Source of the DNA: an uncultured Verrucomicrobia subdivision 3 bacterium
GTDB taxonomy: Bacteria; Verrucomicrobiota; Verrucomicrobiia; Limisphaerales; UBA11358
Direction: 5' to 3'
NCBI GenBank assembly: GCA_903835255.1
Contig: CAILMI010000024.1
Location: 1-35,935 of the forward strand
DNA length: 35,935 bases
Made by a program: the position numbers and the translations under genes
Shown here: one piece after another, positions 16,403 to 28,200 of the stretch
Position numbering within the stretch: position 1 is the stretch's first letter
How the letters are laid out: every line of letters starts with the position of its first letter
The notes under the pieces: model-generated
Told to the model about the DNA's origin: nothing
Databases searched by the model: none
The model's input: only the letters and a program-made list of their open reading frames with translations

Positions 16403-17494
16403 TTAATTTACCAGCTGATACCAATTGTTGCGCTGGCGCGGCTCCAGGCCGAGGTCCTGGATGAGCCGGTGCATGTCCGGCACGGTCATGCGGAAGGTCG
16501 CGCCCGCCTGCGACACGACATTTTCCTCCAGCATGATGCTGCCCAGATCGTTCGCGCCGTATTTCAAGGCCACCTGCCCGATCTCCAAGCCCTGGGTGAC
16601 CCAGGAGCTTTGGACGTTCTTGAAATTATCCAGATAAATCCGGCTCAGCGCCTGCATCCGCAGATATTCATGCGCCCCCACCGTGGGGGCCCGCAGCTTG
16701 GTGTGCTCCGCCTGAAATGTCCACGCGATGAACGCGGTGAAGCCCTTCGACTTGTCCTGCTGCGCCCGCAACCGTTCCAGATGTTCAATGCGGTCCTCCA
16801 CCGTCTCGACATGGCCGAACATCATGGTGGCGCTGGACGCCAGGCCCAGGCGATGTGCCACGTCCATCACCTCCAGCCAGTCATCGCTCATCGCCTTGAG
16901 CGGGGCGATGCGCTGCCGCACGCGGTCCACCAGGATCTCCCCGCCGCCGCCGGGGATGGAGCCAAGGCCGGCTTTCACAAAATCTTGGATGAGGGTTTCC
17001 AGCGGTTCGTTGAACACCTCGCGGAAATGGATGAACTCGCTCGGGCTGAAGCCGTGGATGTTGAATCCCGGGAACTTATTTTTGACATGCGATAGCAGGT
17101 CGAGATACCACTGCTTGGTCAGCTTGGGGTGATGGCCGCCCTGGATCAGCATCTGCGTGCCGCCGCAGGCGAGGGTCTCCTCGATTTTCTTGTCCAGCTC
17201 CGGGAGGGTGATGACGTAGGCGTCCGCCTCCTTCTCCGTCCGGTAAAAGGCGCAGAACTTACAATACACATTGCACACGTTGGTGTAGTTGATGTTCCGG
17301 TCCACGATGTAGGTGACGATCTCGTTGCCGCGCCCGTCGAAATCCGGCGTCTTGGCCAGCTGCCGCCGCCGGTCAGCGAGCGCGCCGAGCTCTTCGAGCG
17401 GCAGGGTATAAAGGCGCTTCGCCTCGGCGGCGTCGATGCGCCCGCCGGTCCAGACTTTTTGGAGCAACTCGTCCAAGGACGCGTCGTAGATCAC
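16403..17494 (-). CDS. mqnC: Cyclic dehypoxanthine futalosine synthase (MqnC-like radical SAM)
   Basis: A 363-residue radical SAM enzyme of the MqnC/MqnE/CofH group. MqnC cyclises dehypoxanthine futalosine in the futalosine route to menaquinone, in the cytoplasm. The cluster motif is CNVYCKFCAFYR (CxxxCxxC). Other family blocks are IVDRNINYTNVC, GGTQMLIQGGHHP, NIHGFSPSEFIHF, GLGSIPGGGGEILVDRVR, MMFGHVE and FQAEHTKL. PGGGGEIL with this spacing favours MqnC over CofH. The start is GTG at 17494. The futalosine pathway implies menaquinone-based respiration. No other mqn gene is in the window; the next gene in the transcription unit is another radical SAM protein. Confidence 0.92.
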   Translation of the reverse strand: MIYDASLDELLQKVWTGGRIDAAEAKRLYTLPLEELGALADRRRQLAKTPDFDGRGNEIVTYIVDRNINYTNVCNVYCKFCAFYRTEKEADAYVITLPELDKKIEETLACGGTQMLIQGGHHPKLTKQWYLDLLSHVKNKFPGFNIHGFSPSEFIHFREVFNEPLETLIQDFVKAGLGSIPGGGGEILVDRVRQRIAPLKAMSDDWLEVMDVAHRLGLASSATMMFGHVETVEDRIEHLERLRAQQDKSKGFTAFIAWTFQAEHTKLRAPTVGAHEYLRMQALSRIYLDNFKNVQSSWVTQGLEIGQVALKYGANDLGSIMLEENVVSQAGATFRMTVPDMHRLIQDLGLEPRQRNNWYQLVN

Positions 17495-17631
17495 GCCGGA
17501 AAGCTAACAGATTGTTTTCGCTCCACAAGCCGCTCTCGCATACCCGGTGAGGACTCGCGCCGGCATACCGATGGAGATTTTTTGAACTCGGAATGGCGTT
17601 GATTTGGAAAATGCAACGGATGCGGGCAGAT

Positions 17632-17780
17632 GATAACACAACTTGATCGCAAAAATCGCGCAGGTAGGGCGGGCCGTCCTCTGCCCGCCGCGGTTGCCAA
17701 CCCGCGTCACCTTAGGCCCGGGGCGGCGCGCACGGAGTGTCGCGCCCTACCTGTCCCAAAGTTGCCAAGAACGGCTAGAG
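17632..17780 (+). repeat. REP-like palindromic element, copy R4
   Basis: The left flank resembles ATAACACAACTTGATCGCAA, shared with the copy at 35290. The core is GGTAGGGCGGGCCGTCCTCT and GGCGCGCACGGAGTGTCGCGCC, and the right flank is CCTGTCCCAAAGTTGCCAAG. It fills most of the 329-base gap between the ileS stop and the mqnC start; nothing else is recognised there. Confidence 0.88.
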
Positions 17781-17823
17781 AGGCGCTGTCTGTAAAGCAG
17801 GGAAGCGGGGTTATCCCGGGGGG

Positions 17824-20640
<2,817 letters not shown>

Positions 20641-20801
20641 GATCGGAGGCGGAAGCTAACAGCGGACAAAAACGGTGTCAACGAAGGCACGGGGCCGTTT
20701 TGAACCTCCCCGGTCGGCAACCGGAGCCCGCCGAATCGGTTTTGTTGGGAAAATCAGCGGGCAAACCGCGTAACCGCGCCTCAATTCGGGGAGACCCGGG
20801 C

Positions 20802-20847
20802 AAAAAAAAACCGGGTCAAGCGGTCAGAAGATGACCGAGAGACCCGG
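20802..20847 (-). terminator. Intrinsic terminator with nested hairpin
   Basis: Outer stem CCGGGTC/GACCCGG, inner stem CGGTC/GACCG, apical loop ATCTTCT, then nine U. It has the same architecture and loop as the terminator at 5840-5882. Confidence 0.88.
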
Positions 20848-20988
20848 GGAATTTAGAATGAGTAAAACGTGGGATCACGGAGAACTCCAATCTGCGCCTT
20901 TACCAGAGCGCAAATCGAAAACCTAAAATCAAAGATCGTTGTCGCCTGCCTTACTGACTCTCTGAGTAACTTACTAAGCCCTGCGACG
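20802..20988 (-). ncRNA. Candidate small RNA, copy 2 (upstream of ileS)
   Basis: A promoter-to-terminator transcript of about 185 bases on the minus strand with no plausible reading frame. A 5' hairpin is closed by TTGTCG/CGACAA. A second hairpin CGATTTGCGC/GCGCAGATTG has a loop containing TGGTAAAGG. A linker GAGTTCTCCGTGATCCCAC follows, then the terminator with loop ATCTTCT and nine U. The last three parts match 5840-5952 in order and spacing. It could instead be an ileS leader, but no T-box features or Ile-rich leader peptide are seen. It is not 6S-like, because its ends do not pair. Confidence 0.6.
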
Positions 20989-20993
20989 ACAAG

Positions 20994-21022
20994 ATTAAAT
21001 CAATATTTCTAATTTTTGTCAA
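20994..21022 (-). promoter_or_regulatory. Sigma70-type promoter of the small RNA
   Basis: On the minus strand a perfect -35 TTGACA (21017-21022) is followed by a 17-base AT-rich spacer and -10 TTTAAT (20994-20999). Predicted start is near 20988. It is the best promoter in the window. Confidence 0.78.
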
Positions 21023-21120
21023 CATTGATTTAGAAGTATTAGCAATACTGTTCAATCTCGGCGCGGCGGATTATGGCGGGTCATGCGGGGCGGCGGGGGA
21101 AAACCCTCTATAATCGCTCT

Positions 21121-21270
21121 CTGTAGCAGTTCTTGGCAACTTTGGGACAGGTAGGGCGCGTCACTCCGTGCGCGCCGCCCGGGGCTAAGGTGACGTGGAT
21201 GGATAACGGCAGCGGGCCGAGGACGGACCGTCCTACCCGCCGATGTCCCAAGGTTCAGTTGAACTGCCAT
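21121..21270 (-). repeat. REP-like palindromic element, copy R5 (long form)
   Basis: The left end is AGCAGTTCTTGGCAACTTTG then GGACAGGTAGGGCGCG. The core has two hairpins. The right end is CCGATGTCCCAAGGTTCAGT then TGAACTGCCAT. It is the clearest full-length copy, with outer inverted ends (CTTTGGGACA and TGTCCCAAGG). Confidence 0.9.
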
Positions 21271-21287
21271 AGACGCCGCCGTTTTCT

Positions 21288-21315
21288 CCCTCGCCTCACC
21301 CATGGGAGGCGAGGG
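21288..21315. repeat. Hairpin adjoining R5 (family-2-like)
   Basis: Perfect 10-bp arms CCCTCGCCTC and GAGGCGAGGG around loop ACCCATGG. It resembles the end hairpins of the family-2 repeats and again sits next to a REP copy. Confidence 0.6.
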
Positions 21316-21375
21316 CGGAGAGAGGAAGCCGAGTGAGGGAATGCGTTTGGATGGGCTGCGTTTGAATTGACCTAG

Positions 21376-22155
<780 letters not shown>

Positions 22156-22169
22156 TCCCCCCGCAGCCG

Positions 22170-22195
22170 AGCGAGCGTCCCGGATGAGGCTCGCT
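22170..22195 (+). terminator. Possible weak terminator after pyrH
   Basis: Hairpin AGCGAGC/GCTCGCT with a 12-base loop, 14 bases after the pyrH stop, followed only by TTG rather than a U-run. Confidence 0.3.
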
Positions 22196-22297
22196 TTGCG
22201 CCGGGATGTCGGGCCCCTCGGTGAGCGCGTTTTTAAAATTAAAACATTCCGCACATGACGCCCTGTTTTTATGGGTGGAACCGGCTTTCTCCTTCTC

Positions 22298-23146
22298 ATG
22301 CCCGAACTGCCCGAAGTTGAAATACTGACGCGCCATTTGCGCCCCCTCTTGAGGAGCCAGACCGTTCGAGGCGTCCAGGTGCTCCGCAAAAAAGTCCTGG
22401 GCTCCACTCCGCTGCGGACGTTCCAACGCGCCCTGCGGGGGGCCACCTTTGAGGGCCTGGAACGGCGCGGGAAATATCTCTTGTTTCAACTGCGCTCCAG
22501 ATCCTCCAGCAGCCCCCTGCGATTGGTCGGTCACTTGGGCATGACGGGGCGAATGTTTCTGGGCGGGAAACGCCAGCCGCTGCCAAAACACGCGGCGGTG
22601 GTTTTTGACCTAGGCCGGAATCGCTTCATCTATGAGGACCCGCGCTTGTTTGGGAGGATGACACTGAATGATTCGGCCCTGGCCGGCCTGGGGCCGGAGC
22701 CGCTGGGCGACGATTTCCACCCGAAATCTTTTTGGGAAGCGTTGCAGCGCTCGCGTCAGGCGATCAAAGTCAAGTTGCTGGATCAGTCCCTAGTCGCCGG
22801 GGTGGGCAATATCTACGCGAGTGAGGCGCTGTTCCACGCCCGCATCTCCCCCGTCCGGGCGGCCCACCAACTGACGGCGGTGGAGGGGGCGCGACTATGG
22901 AGGGCTCTGCGCCATGTATTGGCCGCAGCGATCCGGTCGGGCAGCAGGGTGCCCCTGAATTTTACCGGAGACCGGTCGGACGGCCTTTTTTATTTTGGTC
23001 GCGCGACCGGAACGCCCCACCACTATGAGGATCGGTTGCGGGTGTATGGCCGCGCCGGCCAGCCCTGTCCCCGCTGCGGAACCCCTCTCCGACGCGGAGT
23101 TCAAGCGGCCCGCAGCACTTTTTATTGCCCGGATTGCCAGATTTAA
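22298..23146 (+). CDS. mutM: Formamidopyrimidine-DNA glycosylase (MutM/Fpg)
   Basis: A 282-residue base-excision repair enzyme removing 8-oxoguanine and formamidopyrimidines, with AP-lyase activity. The mature N-terminus PELPEVEILTRHL supplies the catalytic Pro2 and Glu3, so this ATG (not the one 27 bases upstream) is the start. Further motifs are HLGMTGRM with the preceding Lys, DPRLFGRM, LLDQSLVAGVGNIYASEALF (helix-two-turn-helix) and the C-terminal zinc finger CPRCGTPL...YCPDCQI (four Cys). The finger and the conserved ...GRAGQPCPRCG spacing favour Fpg over endonuclease VIII. Confidence 0.95.
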   Translation: MPELPEVEILTRHLRPLLRSQTVRGVQVLRKKVLGSTPLRTFQRALRGATFEGLERRGKYLLFQLRSRSSSSPLRLVGHLGMTGRMFLGGKRQPLPKHAAVVFDLGRNRFIYEDPRLFGRMTLNDSALAGLGPEPLGDDFHPKSFWEALQRSRQAIKVKLLDQSLVAGVGNIYASEALFHARISPVRAAHQLTAVEGARLWRALRHVLAAAIRSGSRVPLNFTGDRSDGLFYFGRATGTPHHYEDRLRVYGRAGQPCPRCGTPLRRGVQAARSTFYCPDCQI

Positions 23147-23159
23147 TGACTGAATCGGT

Positions 23160-23188
23160 TTGACGAGCCGCACACCCGTTTGTAAAGT
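23160..23188 (+). promoter_or_regulatory. Promoter of tRNA-Asn
   Basis: TTGACG (23160-23165), 17-base spacer, TAAAGT (23183-23188). The predicted start near 23195 is 10 bases before the tRNA. Confidence 0.6.
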
Positions 23189-23204
23189 ACCCGACCAATT
23201 GCGT

Positions 23205-23279
23205 TCCAGAGTAGCTCAATGGTAGAGCACGCGACTGTTAATCGTGTGGTTGTAGGTTCGAGTCCTACCTCTGGAGCCA
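23205..23279 (+). tRNA. tRNA-Asn (anticodon GTT)
   Basis: A 75-base cloverleaf with encoded CCA. Acceptor TCCAGAG/CTCTGGA, D arm GCTC/GAGC, anticodon stem CGCGA/TCGTG around CTGTTAA (anticodon GTT), T arm GTAGG-TTCGAGT-CCTAC, discriminator G. From 23280 to 23426 I see nothing recognisable. Confidence 0.97.
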
Positions 23280-23426
23280 TATCCAAAAAAGTCGACAAAC
23301 GCACACTCCTGCCGGCGCTGCGAGCAAAGCTCAACTCGATCACTGAGAGGATCCATTATTCTTCTCCGGTCGGATGAGATTCCGTTTTATTTTTTCCTGC
23401 GGAGCCCTTCATGGCCGTAAAAATCT

Positions 23427-23461
23427 TTGACAGGCAGGGGGCAATTACCTACCGTTCGGTA
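23427..23461 (+). promoter_or_regulatory. Promoter overlapped by a TetR-type palindromic operator
   Basis: TTGACA (23427-23432) stands 17 bases before TACCGT (23450-23455), and the latter is the left half of the palindrome TACCGTTCGGTA (23450-23461). An outer TTACC/GGTAA pair overlaps it. A repressor bound here would cover the -10. The tetR start codon is only six bases downstream. Confidence 0.65.
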
Positions 23462-23466
23462 AGTTT

Positions 23467-24078
23467 ATGGCCCGTCCCGTTCCCCATTCCCAGACCCGGC
23501 TGCTGCTGCTGCGCGCGGCGCTCCGGCATTTTGCCAACCGCGGCTACGCGGCCGCGTCGGTGCAGGCGATCGTGGACGACGCGGGCCTGTCCAAGCCGGC
23601 GCTGTATTATCATTTCAAGGACAAGGCGGGCCTGTTCCAGGCGCTGGTGCATGAGGCGCACGACGAGCGCTACCGCCTGATGCGCGCGGCGGCGGAACAG
23701 TCGCGGGAGATCCGCGGGCAGCTGGAGGGCATCCTGGCTGTGCTGTTCGATTATTTCCATCAGAACCGGGAGCTGATGCGGATTTCCTTTGCCACCATGT
23801 TTGCCGCGCCGGGCGAGCTGCCGGCGGGCTTGGACTATGCGGACAAGTGCGCTCGCAATTTTGATTTTGTGCATGCGCTCATCGCGGGCGCCCAGAAGCG
23901 GGGCGAGCTGAAAAAGCGCTTCCATAGCCGGGAGATGGCGTTCGGTTTTTACGGGCTGGTGAATGCCTATCTCACCTCGCATCTGGTCCTGCGCGACGTG
24001 ATGCTGGACAAAAAAAATGCCCGCCGCATCGTGGCCCTGTTTCTCGCGGGCGCGGCCGCTAAGAAAAAAACGGACTGA
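23467..24078 (+). CDS. TetR/AcrR-family transcriptional repressor
   Basis: A 203-residue TetR-type regulator. The N-terminal helix-turn-helix is typical: RAALRHFANRGYAAASVQAI then VDDAGLSKPALYYHFKDKAGLF (about residues 15-57). The remaining helical domain is a ligand pocket without recognisable specificity. It is the first gene of an operon with an adaptor protein (24 bases downstream) and an RND permease, so it most likely represses this efflux operon and itself. The palindrome over its own promoter supports autorepression. The start codon lies so close to the predicted transcription start that the mRNA may be nearly leaderless. Confidence 0.92.
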   Translation: MARPVPHSQTRLLLLRAALRHFANRGYAAASVQAIVDDAGLSKPALYYHFKDKAGLFQALVHEAHDERYRLMRAAAEQSREIRGQLEGILAVLFDYFHQNRELMRISFATMFAAPGELPAGLDYADKCARNFDFVHALIAGAQKRGELKKRFHSREMAFGFYGLVNAYLTSHLVLRDVMLDKKNARRIVALFLAGAAAKKKTD

Positions 24079-24102
24079 GAGGATTGAATCGATTCCCTGA
24101 TT

Positions 24103-25221
24103 ATGAAAAAGAAGATAATGATTGCCCTGGCTTTTTCAGCCGCCATTGTGGCCGTGCTGGCGGGCGTGAAGGCCCTGCAGATCGGCAAAATGATCGGGTT
24201 CGCCCGGAACTTCCAGATGCCGCCGGAAGCGGTCTCTGCCGCCGTGGCAGGGGAGCAGCACTGGCAAGAGACCCTCTCGGCGGTCGGGTCCATCAGCGCC
24301 GTGCAGGGGGTGACGGTGGCCCCGGAAGTGGCGGGCACCATCACGGAAATCGCCTTTGAATCGGGCGCGATGGTGGCGCCGGGGGATTTGTTGGTGCGGA
24401 TGGACACCACCCTGGAGGCGGCCCAGCTGCGGGCCGCGCAGGCGGAGGCCGAGCTGGCCCAACTCAATCTAGCTCGACTGCACCAGTTGCGGGAGAGCAA
24501 GGTAGTGTCCCAATCCGAGGTGGACACGGCGGAGGCGGCGTTAAAACAGGATCAGGCCAACGCCGACCAAATTCGCGCGGTCATCGAAAAGAAAACCCTG
24601 CGCGCCCCTTTTGCCGGCCGGCTGGGCATCCGGCGGGTCAATCTGGGTGAATCGCTCAACGCGCGGGAGCCGGTGGTCTCCCTGCAGTCGCTCGCGCCGG
24701 TCTACGCTGATTTTTCGCTCCCGCAACAAACCCTGTCCCAGCTCGCAACCGGCCTGGTCGTCCAGGTCGTCAGCGACGCCTACCCCGGCGAGAAATTCAC
24801 CGGCACCGTCACGGCTCTCAATCCCGAACTGGATGCTCTGACGCGCGCCGTGCGGGTGCAGGCGACGTTTGCGAACACGAACCAGCTGCTGCGCCCGGGG
24901 ATGTTCGCCCGGATGGAGGTAGTTTTGCCGGGGGAACAGAGGGTGCTGGCGGTGCCGGCGACGGCTATATTAAGCGCGCCATTTGGGGATTCGGTTTATG
25001 TGATTGAATTCCAGGCTGGCTCCACTAACCGGGTGGCCCGGCAGCAGTTCGTCCGCACCGGCCGGGCGCTGGGAGATTTCGTGAGCATCCTGTCCGGCCT
25101 CAAGGCGGGCGACCGGGTGGTGAGCTCGGGAGTGTTCAAATTGCGCAATGGCTCGGGAGTGGTGGTGAGCGAAGAACCCGCCCCCCGCCCCAGCACCACC
25201 CCCAACCCGCCCAACGGTTAA
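24103..25221 (+). CDS. RND efflux periplasmic adaptor (membrane fusion protein)
   Basis: A 372-residue HlyD/AcrA-type adaptor linking an inner-membrane RND pump to an outer-membrane channel. An N-terminal anchor helix (IMIALAFSAAIVAVLAGVKA) has no lipobox Cys. The first lipoyl half is about residues 65-100 (VAPEVAGTITEIAFESGAMV), followed by a short coiled-coil hairpin (about 105-165, RAAQAEAELAQLNLARL), the second lipoyl half with LRAPFAGRLGIRRVNLGE, then beta-barrel and membrane-proximal domains (RPGMFARMEVVLP, VPATAILS). The C-terminus is Pro-rich. Located between tetR and the permease, which starts 18 bases later. Confidence 0.93.
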   Translation: MKKKIMIALAFSAAIVAVLAGVKALQIGKMIGFARNFQMPPEAVSAAVAGEQHWQETLSAVGSISAVQGVTVAPEVAGTITEIAFESGAMVAPGDLLVRMDTTLEAAQLRAAQAEAELAQLNLARLHQLRESKVVSQSEVDTAEAALKQDQANADQIRAVIEKKTLRAPFAGRLGIRRVNLGESLNAREPVVSLQSLAPVYADFSLPQQTLSQLATGLVVQVVSDAYPGEKFTGTVTALNPELDALTRAVRVQATFANTNQLLRPGMFARMEVVLPGEQRVLAVPATAILSAPFGDSVYVIEFQAGSTNRVARQQFVRTGRALGDFVSILSGLKAGDRVVSSGVFKLRNGSGVVVSEEPAPRPSTTPNPPNG

Positions 25222-25239
25222 TCTGACCCATCGAAACGC

Positions 25240-28200
25240 GTGAAATCTTTCACCGACCTTTTTATCCGCCGGCCCGTGCTGGCGATCGTGGTGAACCTTG
25301 TGATCTTGATCGCGGGTTTTTCCGCCATCCGTTCGCTCACCGTCCGTCAATATCCGCGGAGCGAAAACGCCACCGTCACCATCACCACTACCTACGTGGG
25401 CGCGAGCGCGGAACTGGTGCGCGGTTTCGTCACCCAGCCGCTGGAACGCGCCATCGCCGCCGCCGACGGCATCGAATACCTCAAATCCAGCAGCGCCCTG
25501 GGCCTCTCCACCATCACCGCGCGGCTGAAGCTGAACTACAACGCCAATCAGGCTCTCTCTGAAATTAACTCCAAGGTGAGCCAGGTCCGGAACGATCTCC
25601 CGCCGGAGGCTGAAGTGCCGGTGATCAATATTGAGTCGGCCGATTCCCAATTCGCCTCCTGTTATCTCAGCTTCACGTCGGACATCCTGGAGCCGAACCA
25701 GATCACGGATTACCTCGTCCGCATCGTGCAGCCGCGGCTGACCGCGGTCGAGGGAGTGCAGCGCGCAGACATCTTAGGCGGCCGCACCTTCGCCATGCGC
25801 ATCTGGCTGAAGACCGATCGTCTGGCGGCTTTCAACATCAGCCCCGGCCAAGTTCGCGAGGCGCTGGCCAAAAATAATTTCCTCTCCGCCGCCGGTCACA
25901 CCAAGGGGTCGCTGGTGCAGGTGAACCTGACGGCGAATACCGACCTGCGCTCCATCCGGGAATTCCAGGACCTGGTCCTGCGCCAATCCGGTGACCAGCT
26001 GGTGCGCCTGCGCGACGTGGCGGACGTGTCGCTCGGCGCGGAGGATTACGACACAGAGGTGCGCTTCAGCGGCGAGAAGGCGGTCTTTATGGGTATCTGG
26101 ACTTTGCCCAATGCCAATTCGCTGGACGTCATCCAGCGCGTGCGCCAGGAAATGGCTTCTCTGCAGAGGGACCTGCCCACCGGCCTGCAGGGGCGGATCG
26201 CCTACGACGCCACCAAATACATCAGCGACGCCATCCATGAGGTGATCCACACCCTCACCCTGACGCTGGTTATCGTCTCCCTCGTGATCTTCTTGTTTCT
26301 CGGATCTCTGCGGTCGGTGCTGATCCCGCTGCTGGCCATCCCCATCTCCCTCATCGGCGCGGTTTTCTTCATGCAGCTGCTGGGCTTCACTCTGAATTTG
26401 CTCACGCTGCTGGCAATCGTCCTCGCCGTGGGGCTGGTGGTGGACGACGCCATCGTCATCGTCGAAAATGTTGAGCGCCACATCCGCGAGGGTCTGACGC
26501 CGTTGAACGCGTCGCTGCTGGGGGCGCGCGAACTCGTCAGCCCGATCATCGCCATGACCCTCACGCTCGCGGCGGTCTATGCGCCCATCGCCTTCCAGGG
26601 GGGGCTGACCGGATCGCTGTTCCGAGAATTTGCGCTGACGCTGGCGGGCGCGGTGTTCATTTCCGGCATTGTCGCGTTGACGCTGTCGCCCTGGCTGTCG
26701 TCGCGGCTGCTGGATGCCGGCCGGGAAGACCATGGATTTACCGGGCACATCAATCGCCAGTTTGATCGCGCCAAAAACTTTTATGGGCGGGTGCTGGATT
26801 ACGCGCTTGCATCGCGCCCGGCGATTTATGTCGTCTGGGCGGCTTTGAGCTTGCTTGCGTTTTTGCTGTATTGGCAGTCGCCTGCCGAGCTGGCCCCCGC
26901 GGAGGATCAGGGCATCATATTCGGGATTGTGGAATCGGGGGCGGACTCGACCATCGACCAGACGTCCTTTTACGCCGACGTGGCGGGCGGGGCATTCAAG
27001 ACCATTCCGGAAACGGACCAGTCCTTCCAGCTCACCCAGCCCGGCAGCGGTTTTGGGGGCATGGTGCTCAAGCCCTGGAGCGAACGCTCACGGACGGCGG
27101 CCCAGATTGTTCCGGAAGCGCAAGCGCAGGTGAACCGAATCCCTGGCATCCGCCTGCTCATGGTCACGCCCTCGCCTATTCCCGGGGGAGATAATTTCCC
27201 GGTGAACTTTGTTTTGTCCTCCACCGCCGAGCCGGAGCAGATCCTGCGGTACGCGCAACAATTGCAGCAGATGGCGGCGACCAACGGGATGTTCGCCTTT
27301 CCGCCGGTCATCGACACGAAGATTGACCAGCCGGAAATGGAGCTGGTGATCGACCGGGACAAGGTGGCTGCGCTCGGGCTGGACTTGCGCTCGGTCGGCT
27401 CGGATCTGGCGGCGCTCGTGGGCGGCAACTTTGTGAACCGCTTCAGCCTGGCCGGCCGCAGTTACAAGGTGATTCCCCAGTTGAACCGCCGCGAGCGCCT
27501 GAATCCCGAGCAGCTGGGCAACAGCTACGTCCAGGGCCCGAACGGACAGCTGATCCCCATCAGCACCTTTGCCACACTGGTGAAACACACTACCCCGCGC
27601 ACCCTCAACCGCTTCCAGCAGCTCAATGCCGTCATGCTCAGCGGCGTCGCCATCCGCCCGCTGGATGAGGCCTTGAAATTCTTCGAGAAAGAATCCGCAA
27701 AAATCCTGCCGGACGGCTACAAGCTGGATTACACCGGCGAATCGCGCCAGCTCCGGACGGAAGGCAACAAGTTTCTGCCGGCGTTTGTGATGGCGCTGGT
27801 GATGATCTTTCTGGTGCTGGCCGCCCAGTTCAACAGTTTCCGGGATCCCTTTATCATCCTCCTGGGATCCATGCCGCTCGCCATGTTCGGCGCGCTTATT
27901 TTCTGTTTCCTCAAAATGCCCAATCCCAATCTGCCGTTCTGGACCCAGGGCTGGACCACCACGCTGAACATTTATTCGCAAGTAGGCCTCGTCACCCTCA
28001 TCGGCCTCGTCACCAAAAATGGCATCCTCATCGTCCAGTTCGCCAACGAGCTGCAGCAGCAGGGACGCTCCAAGCTCCAGGCCGTGCGCGAGGCCTCGCT
28101 GCTCCGCCTGCGCCCCATTCTCATGACGAGCGTGGCCACCGTGGCCGGCAATATCCCGCTGATTCTCGTCAGCGGCGCGGGCGCCGCCGCACGCAACTCT

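Noticed and set aside
20641-21000. T-box or leader-peptide attenuator for ileS
   Set aside because: No specifier loop, AG-bulge or TGGNACC antiterminator sequence is seen, no Ile-rich leader peptide occurs, and the same 3' structure appears at 5840 where no synthetase follows.
23205-23279. tRNA-Asn as an integration site for a genomic island
   Set aside because: No integrase gene and no repeated 3' tRNA fragment are seen downstream; the efflux operon that follows has composition similar to the surroundings.
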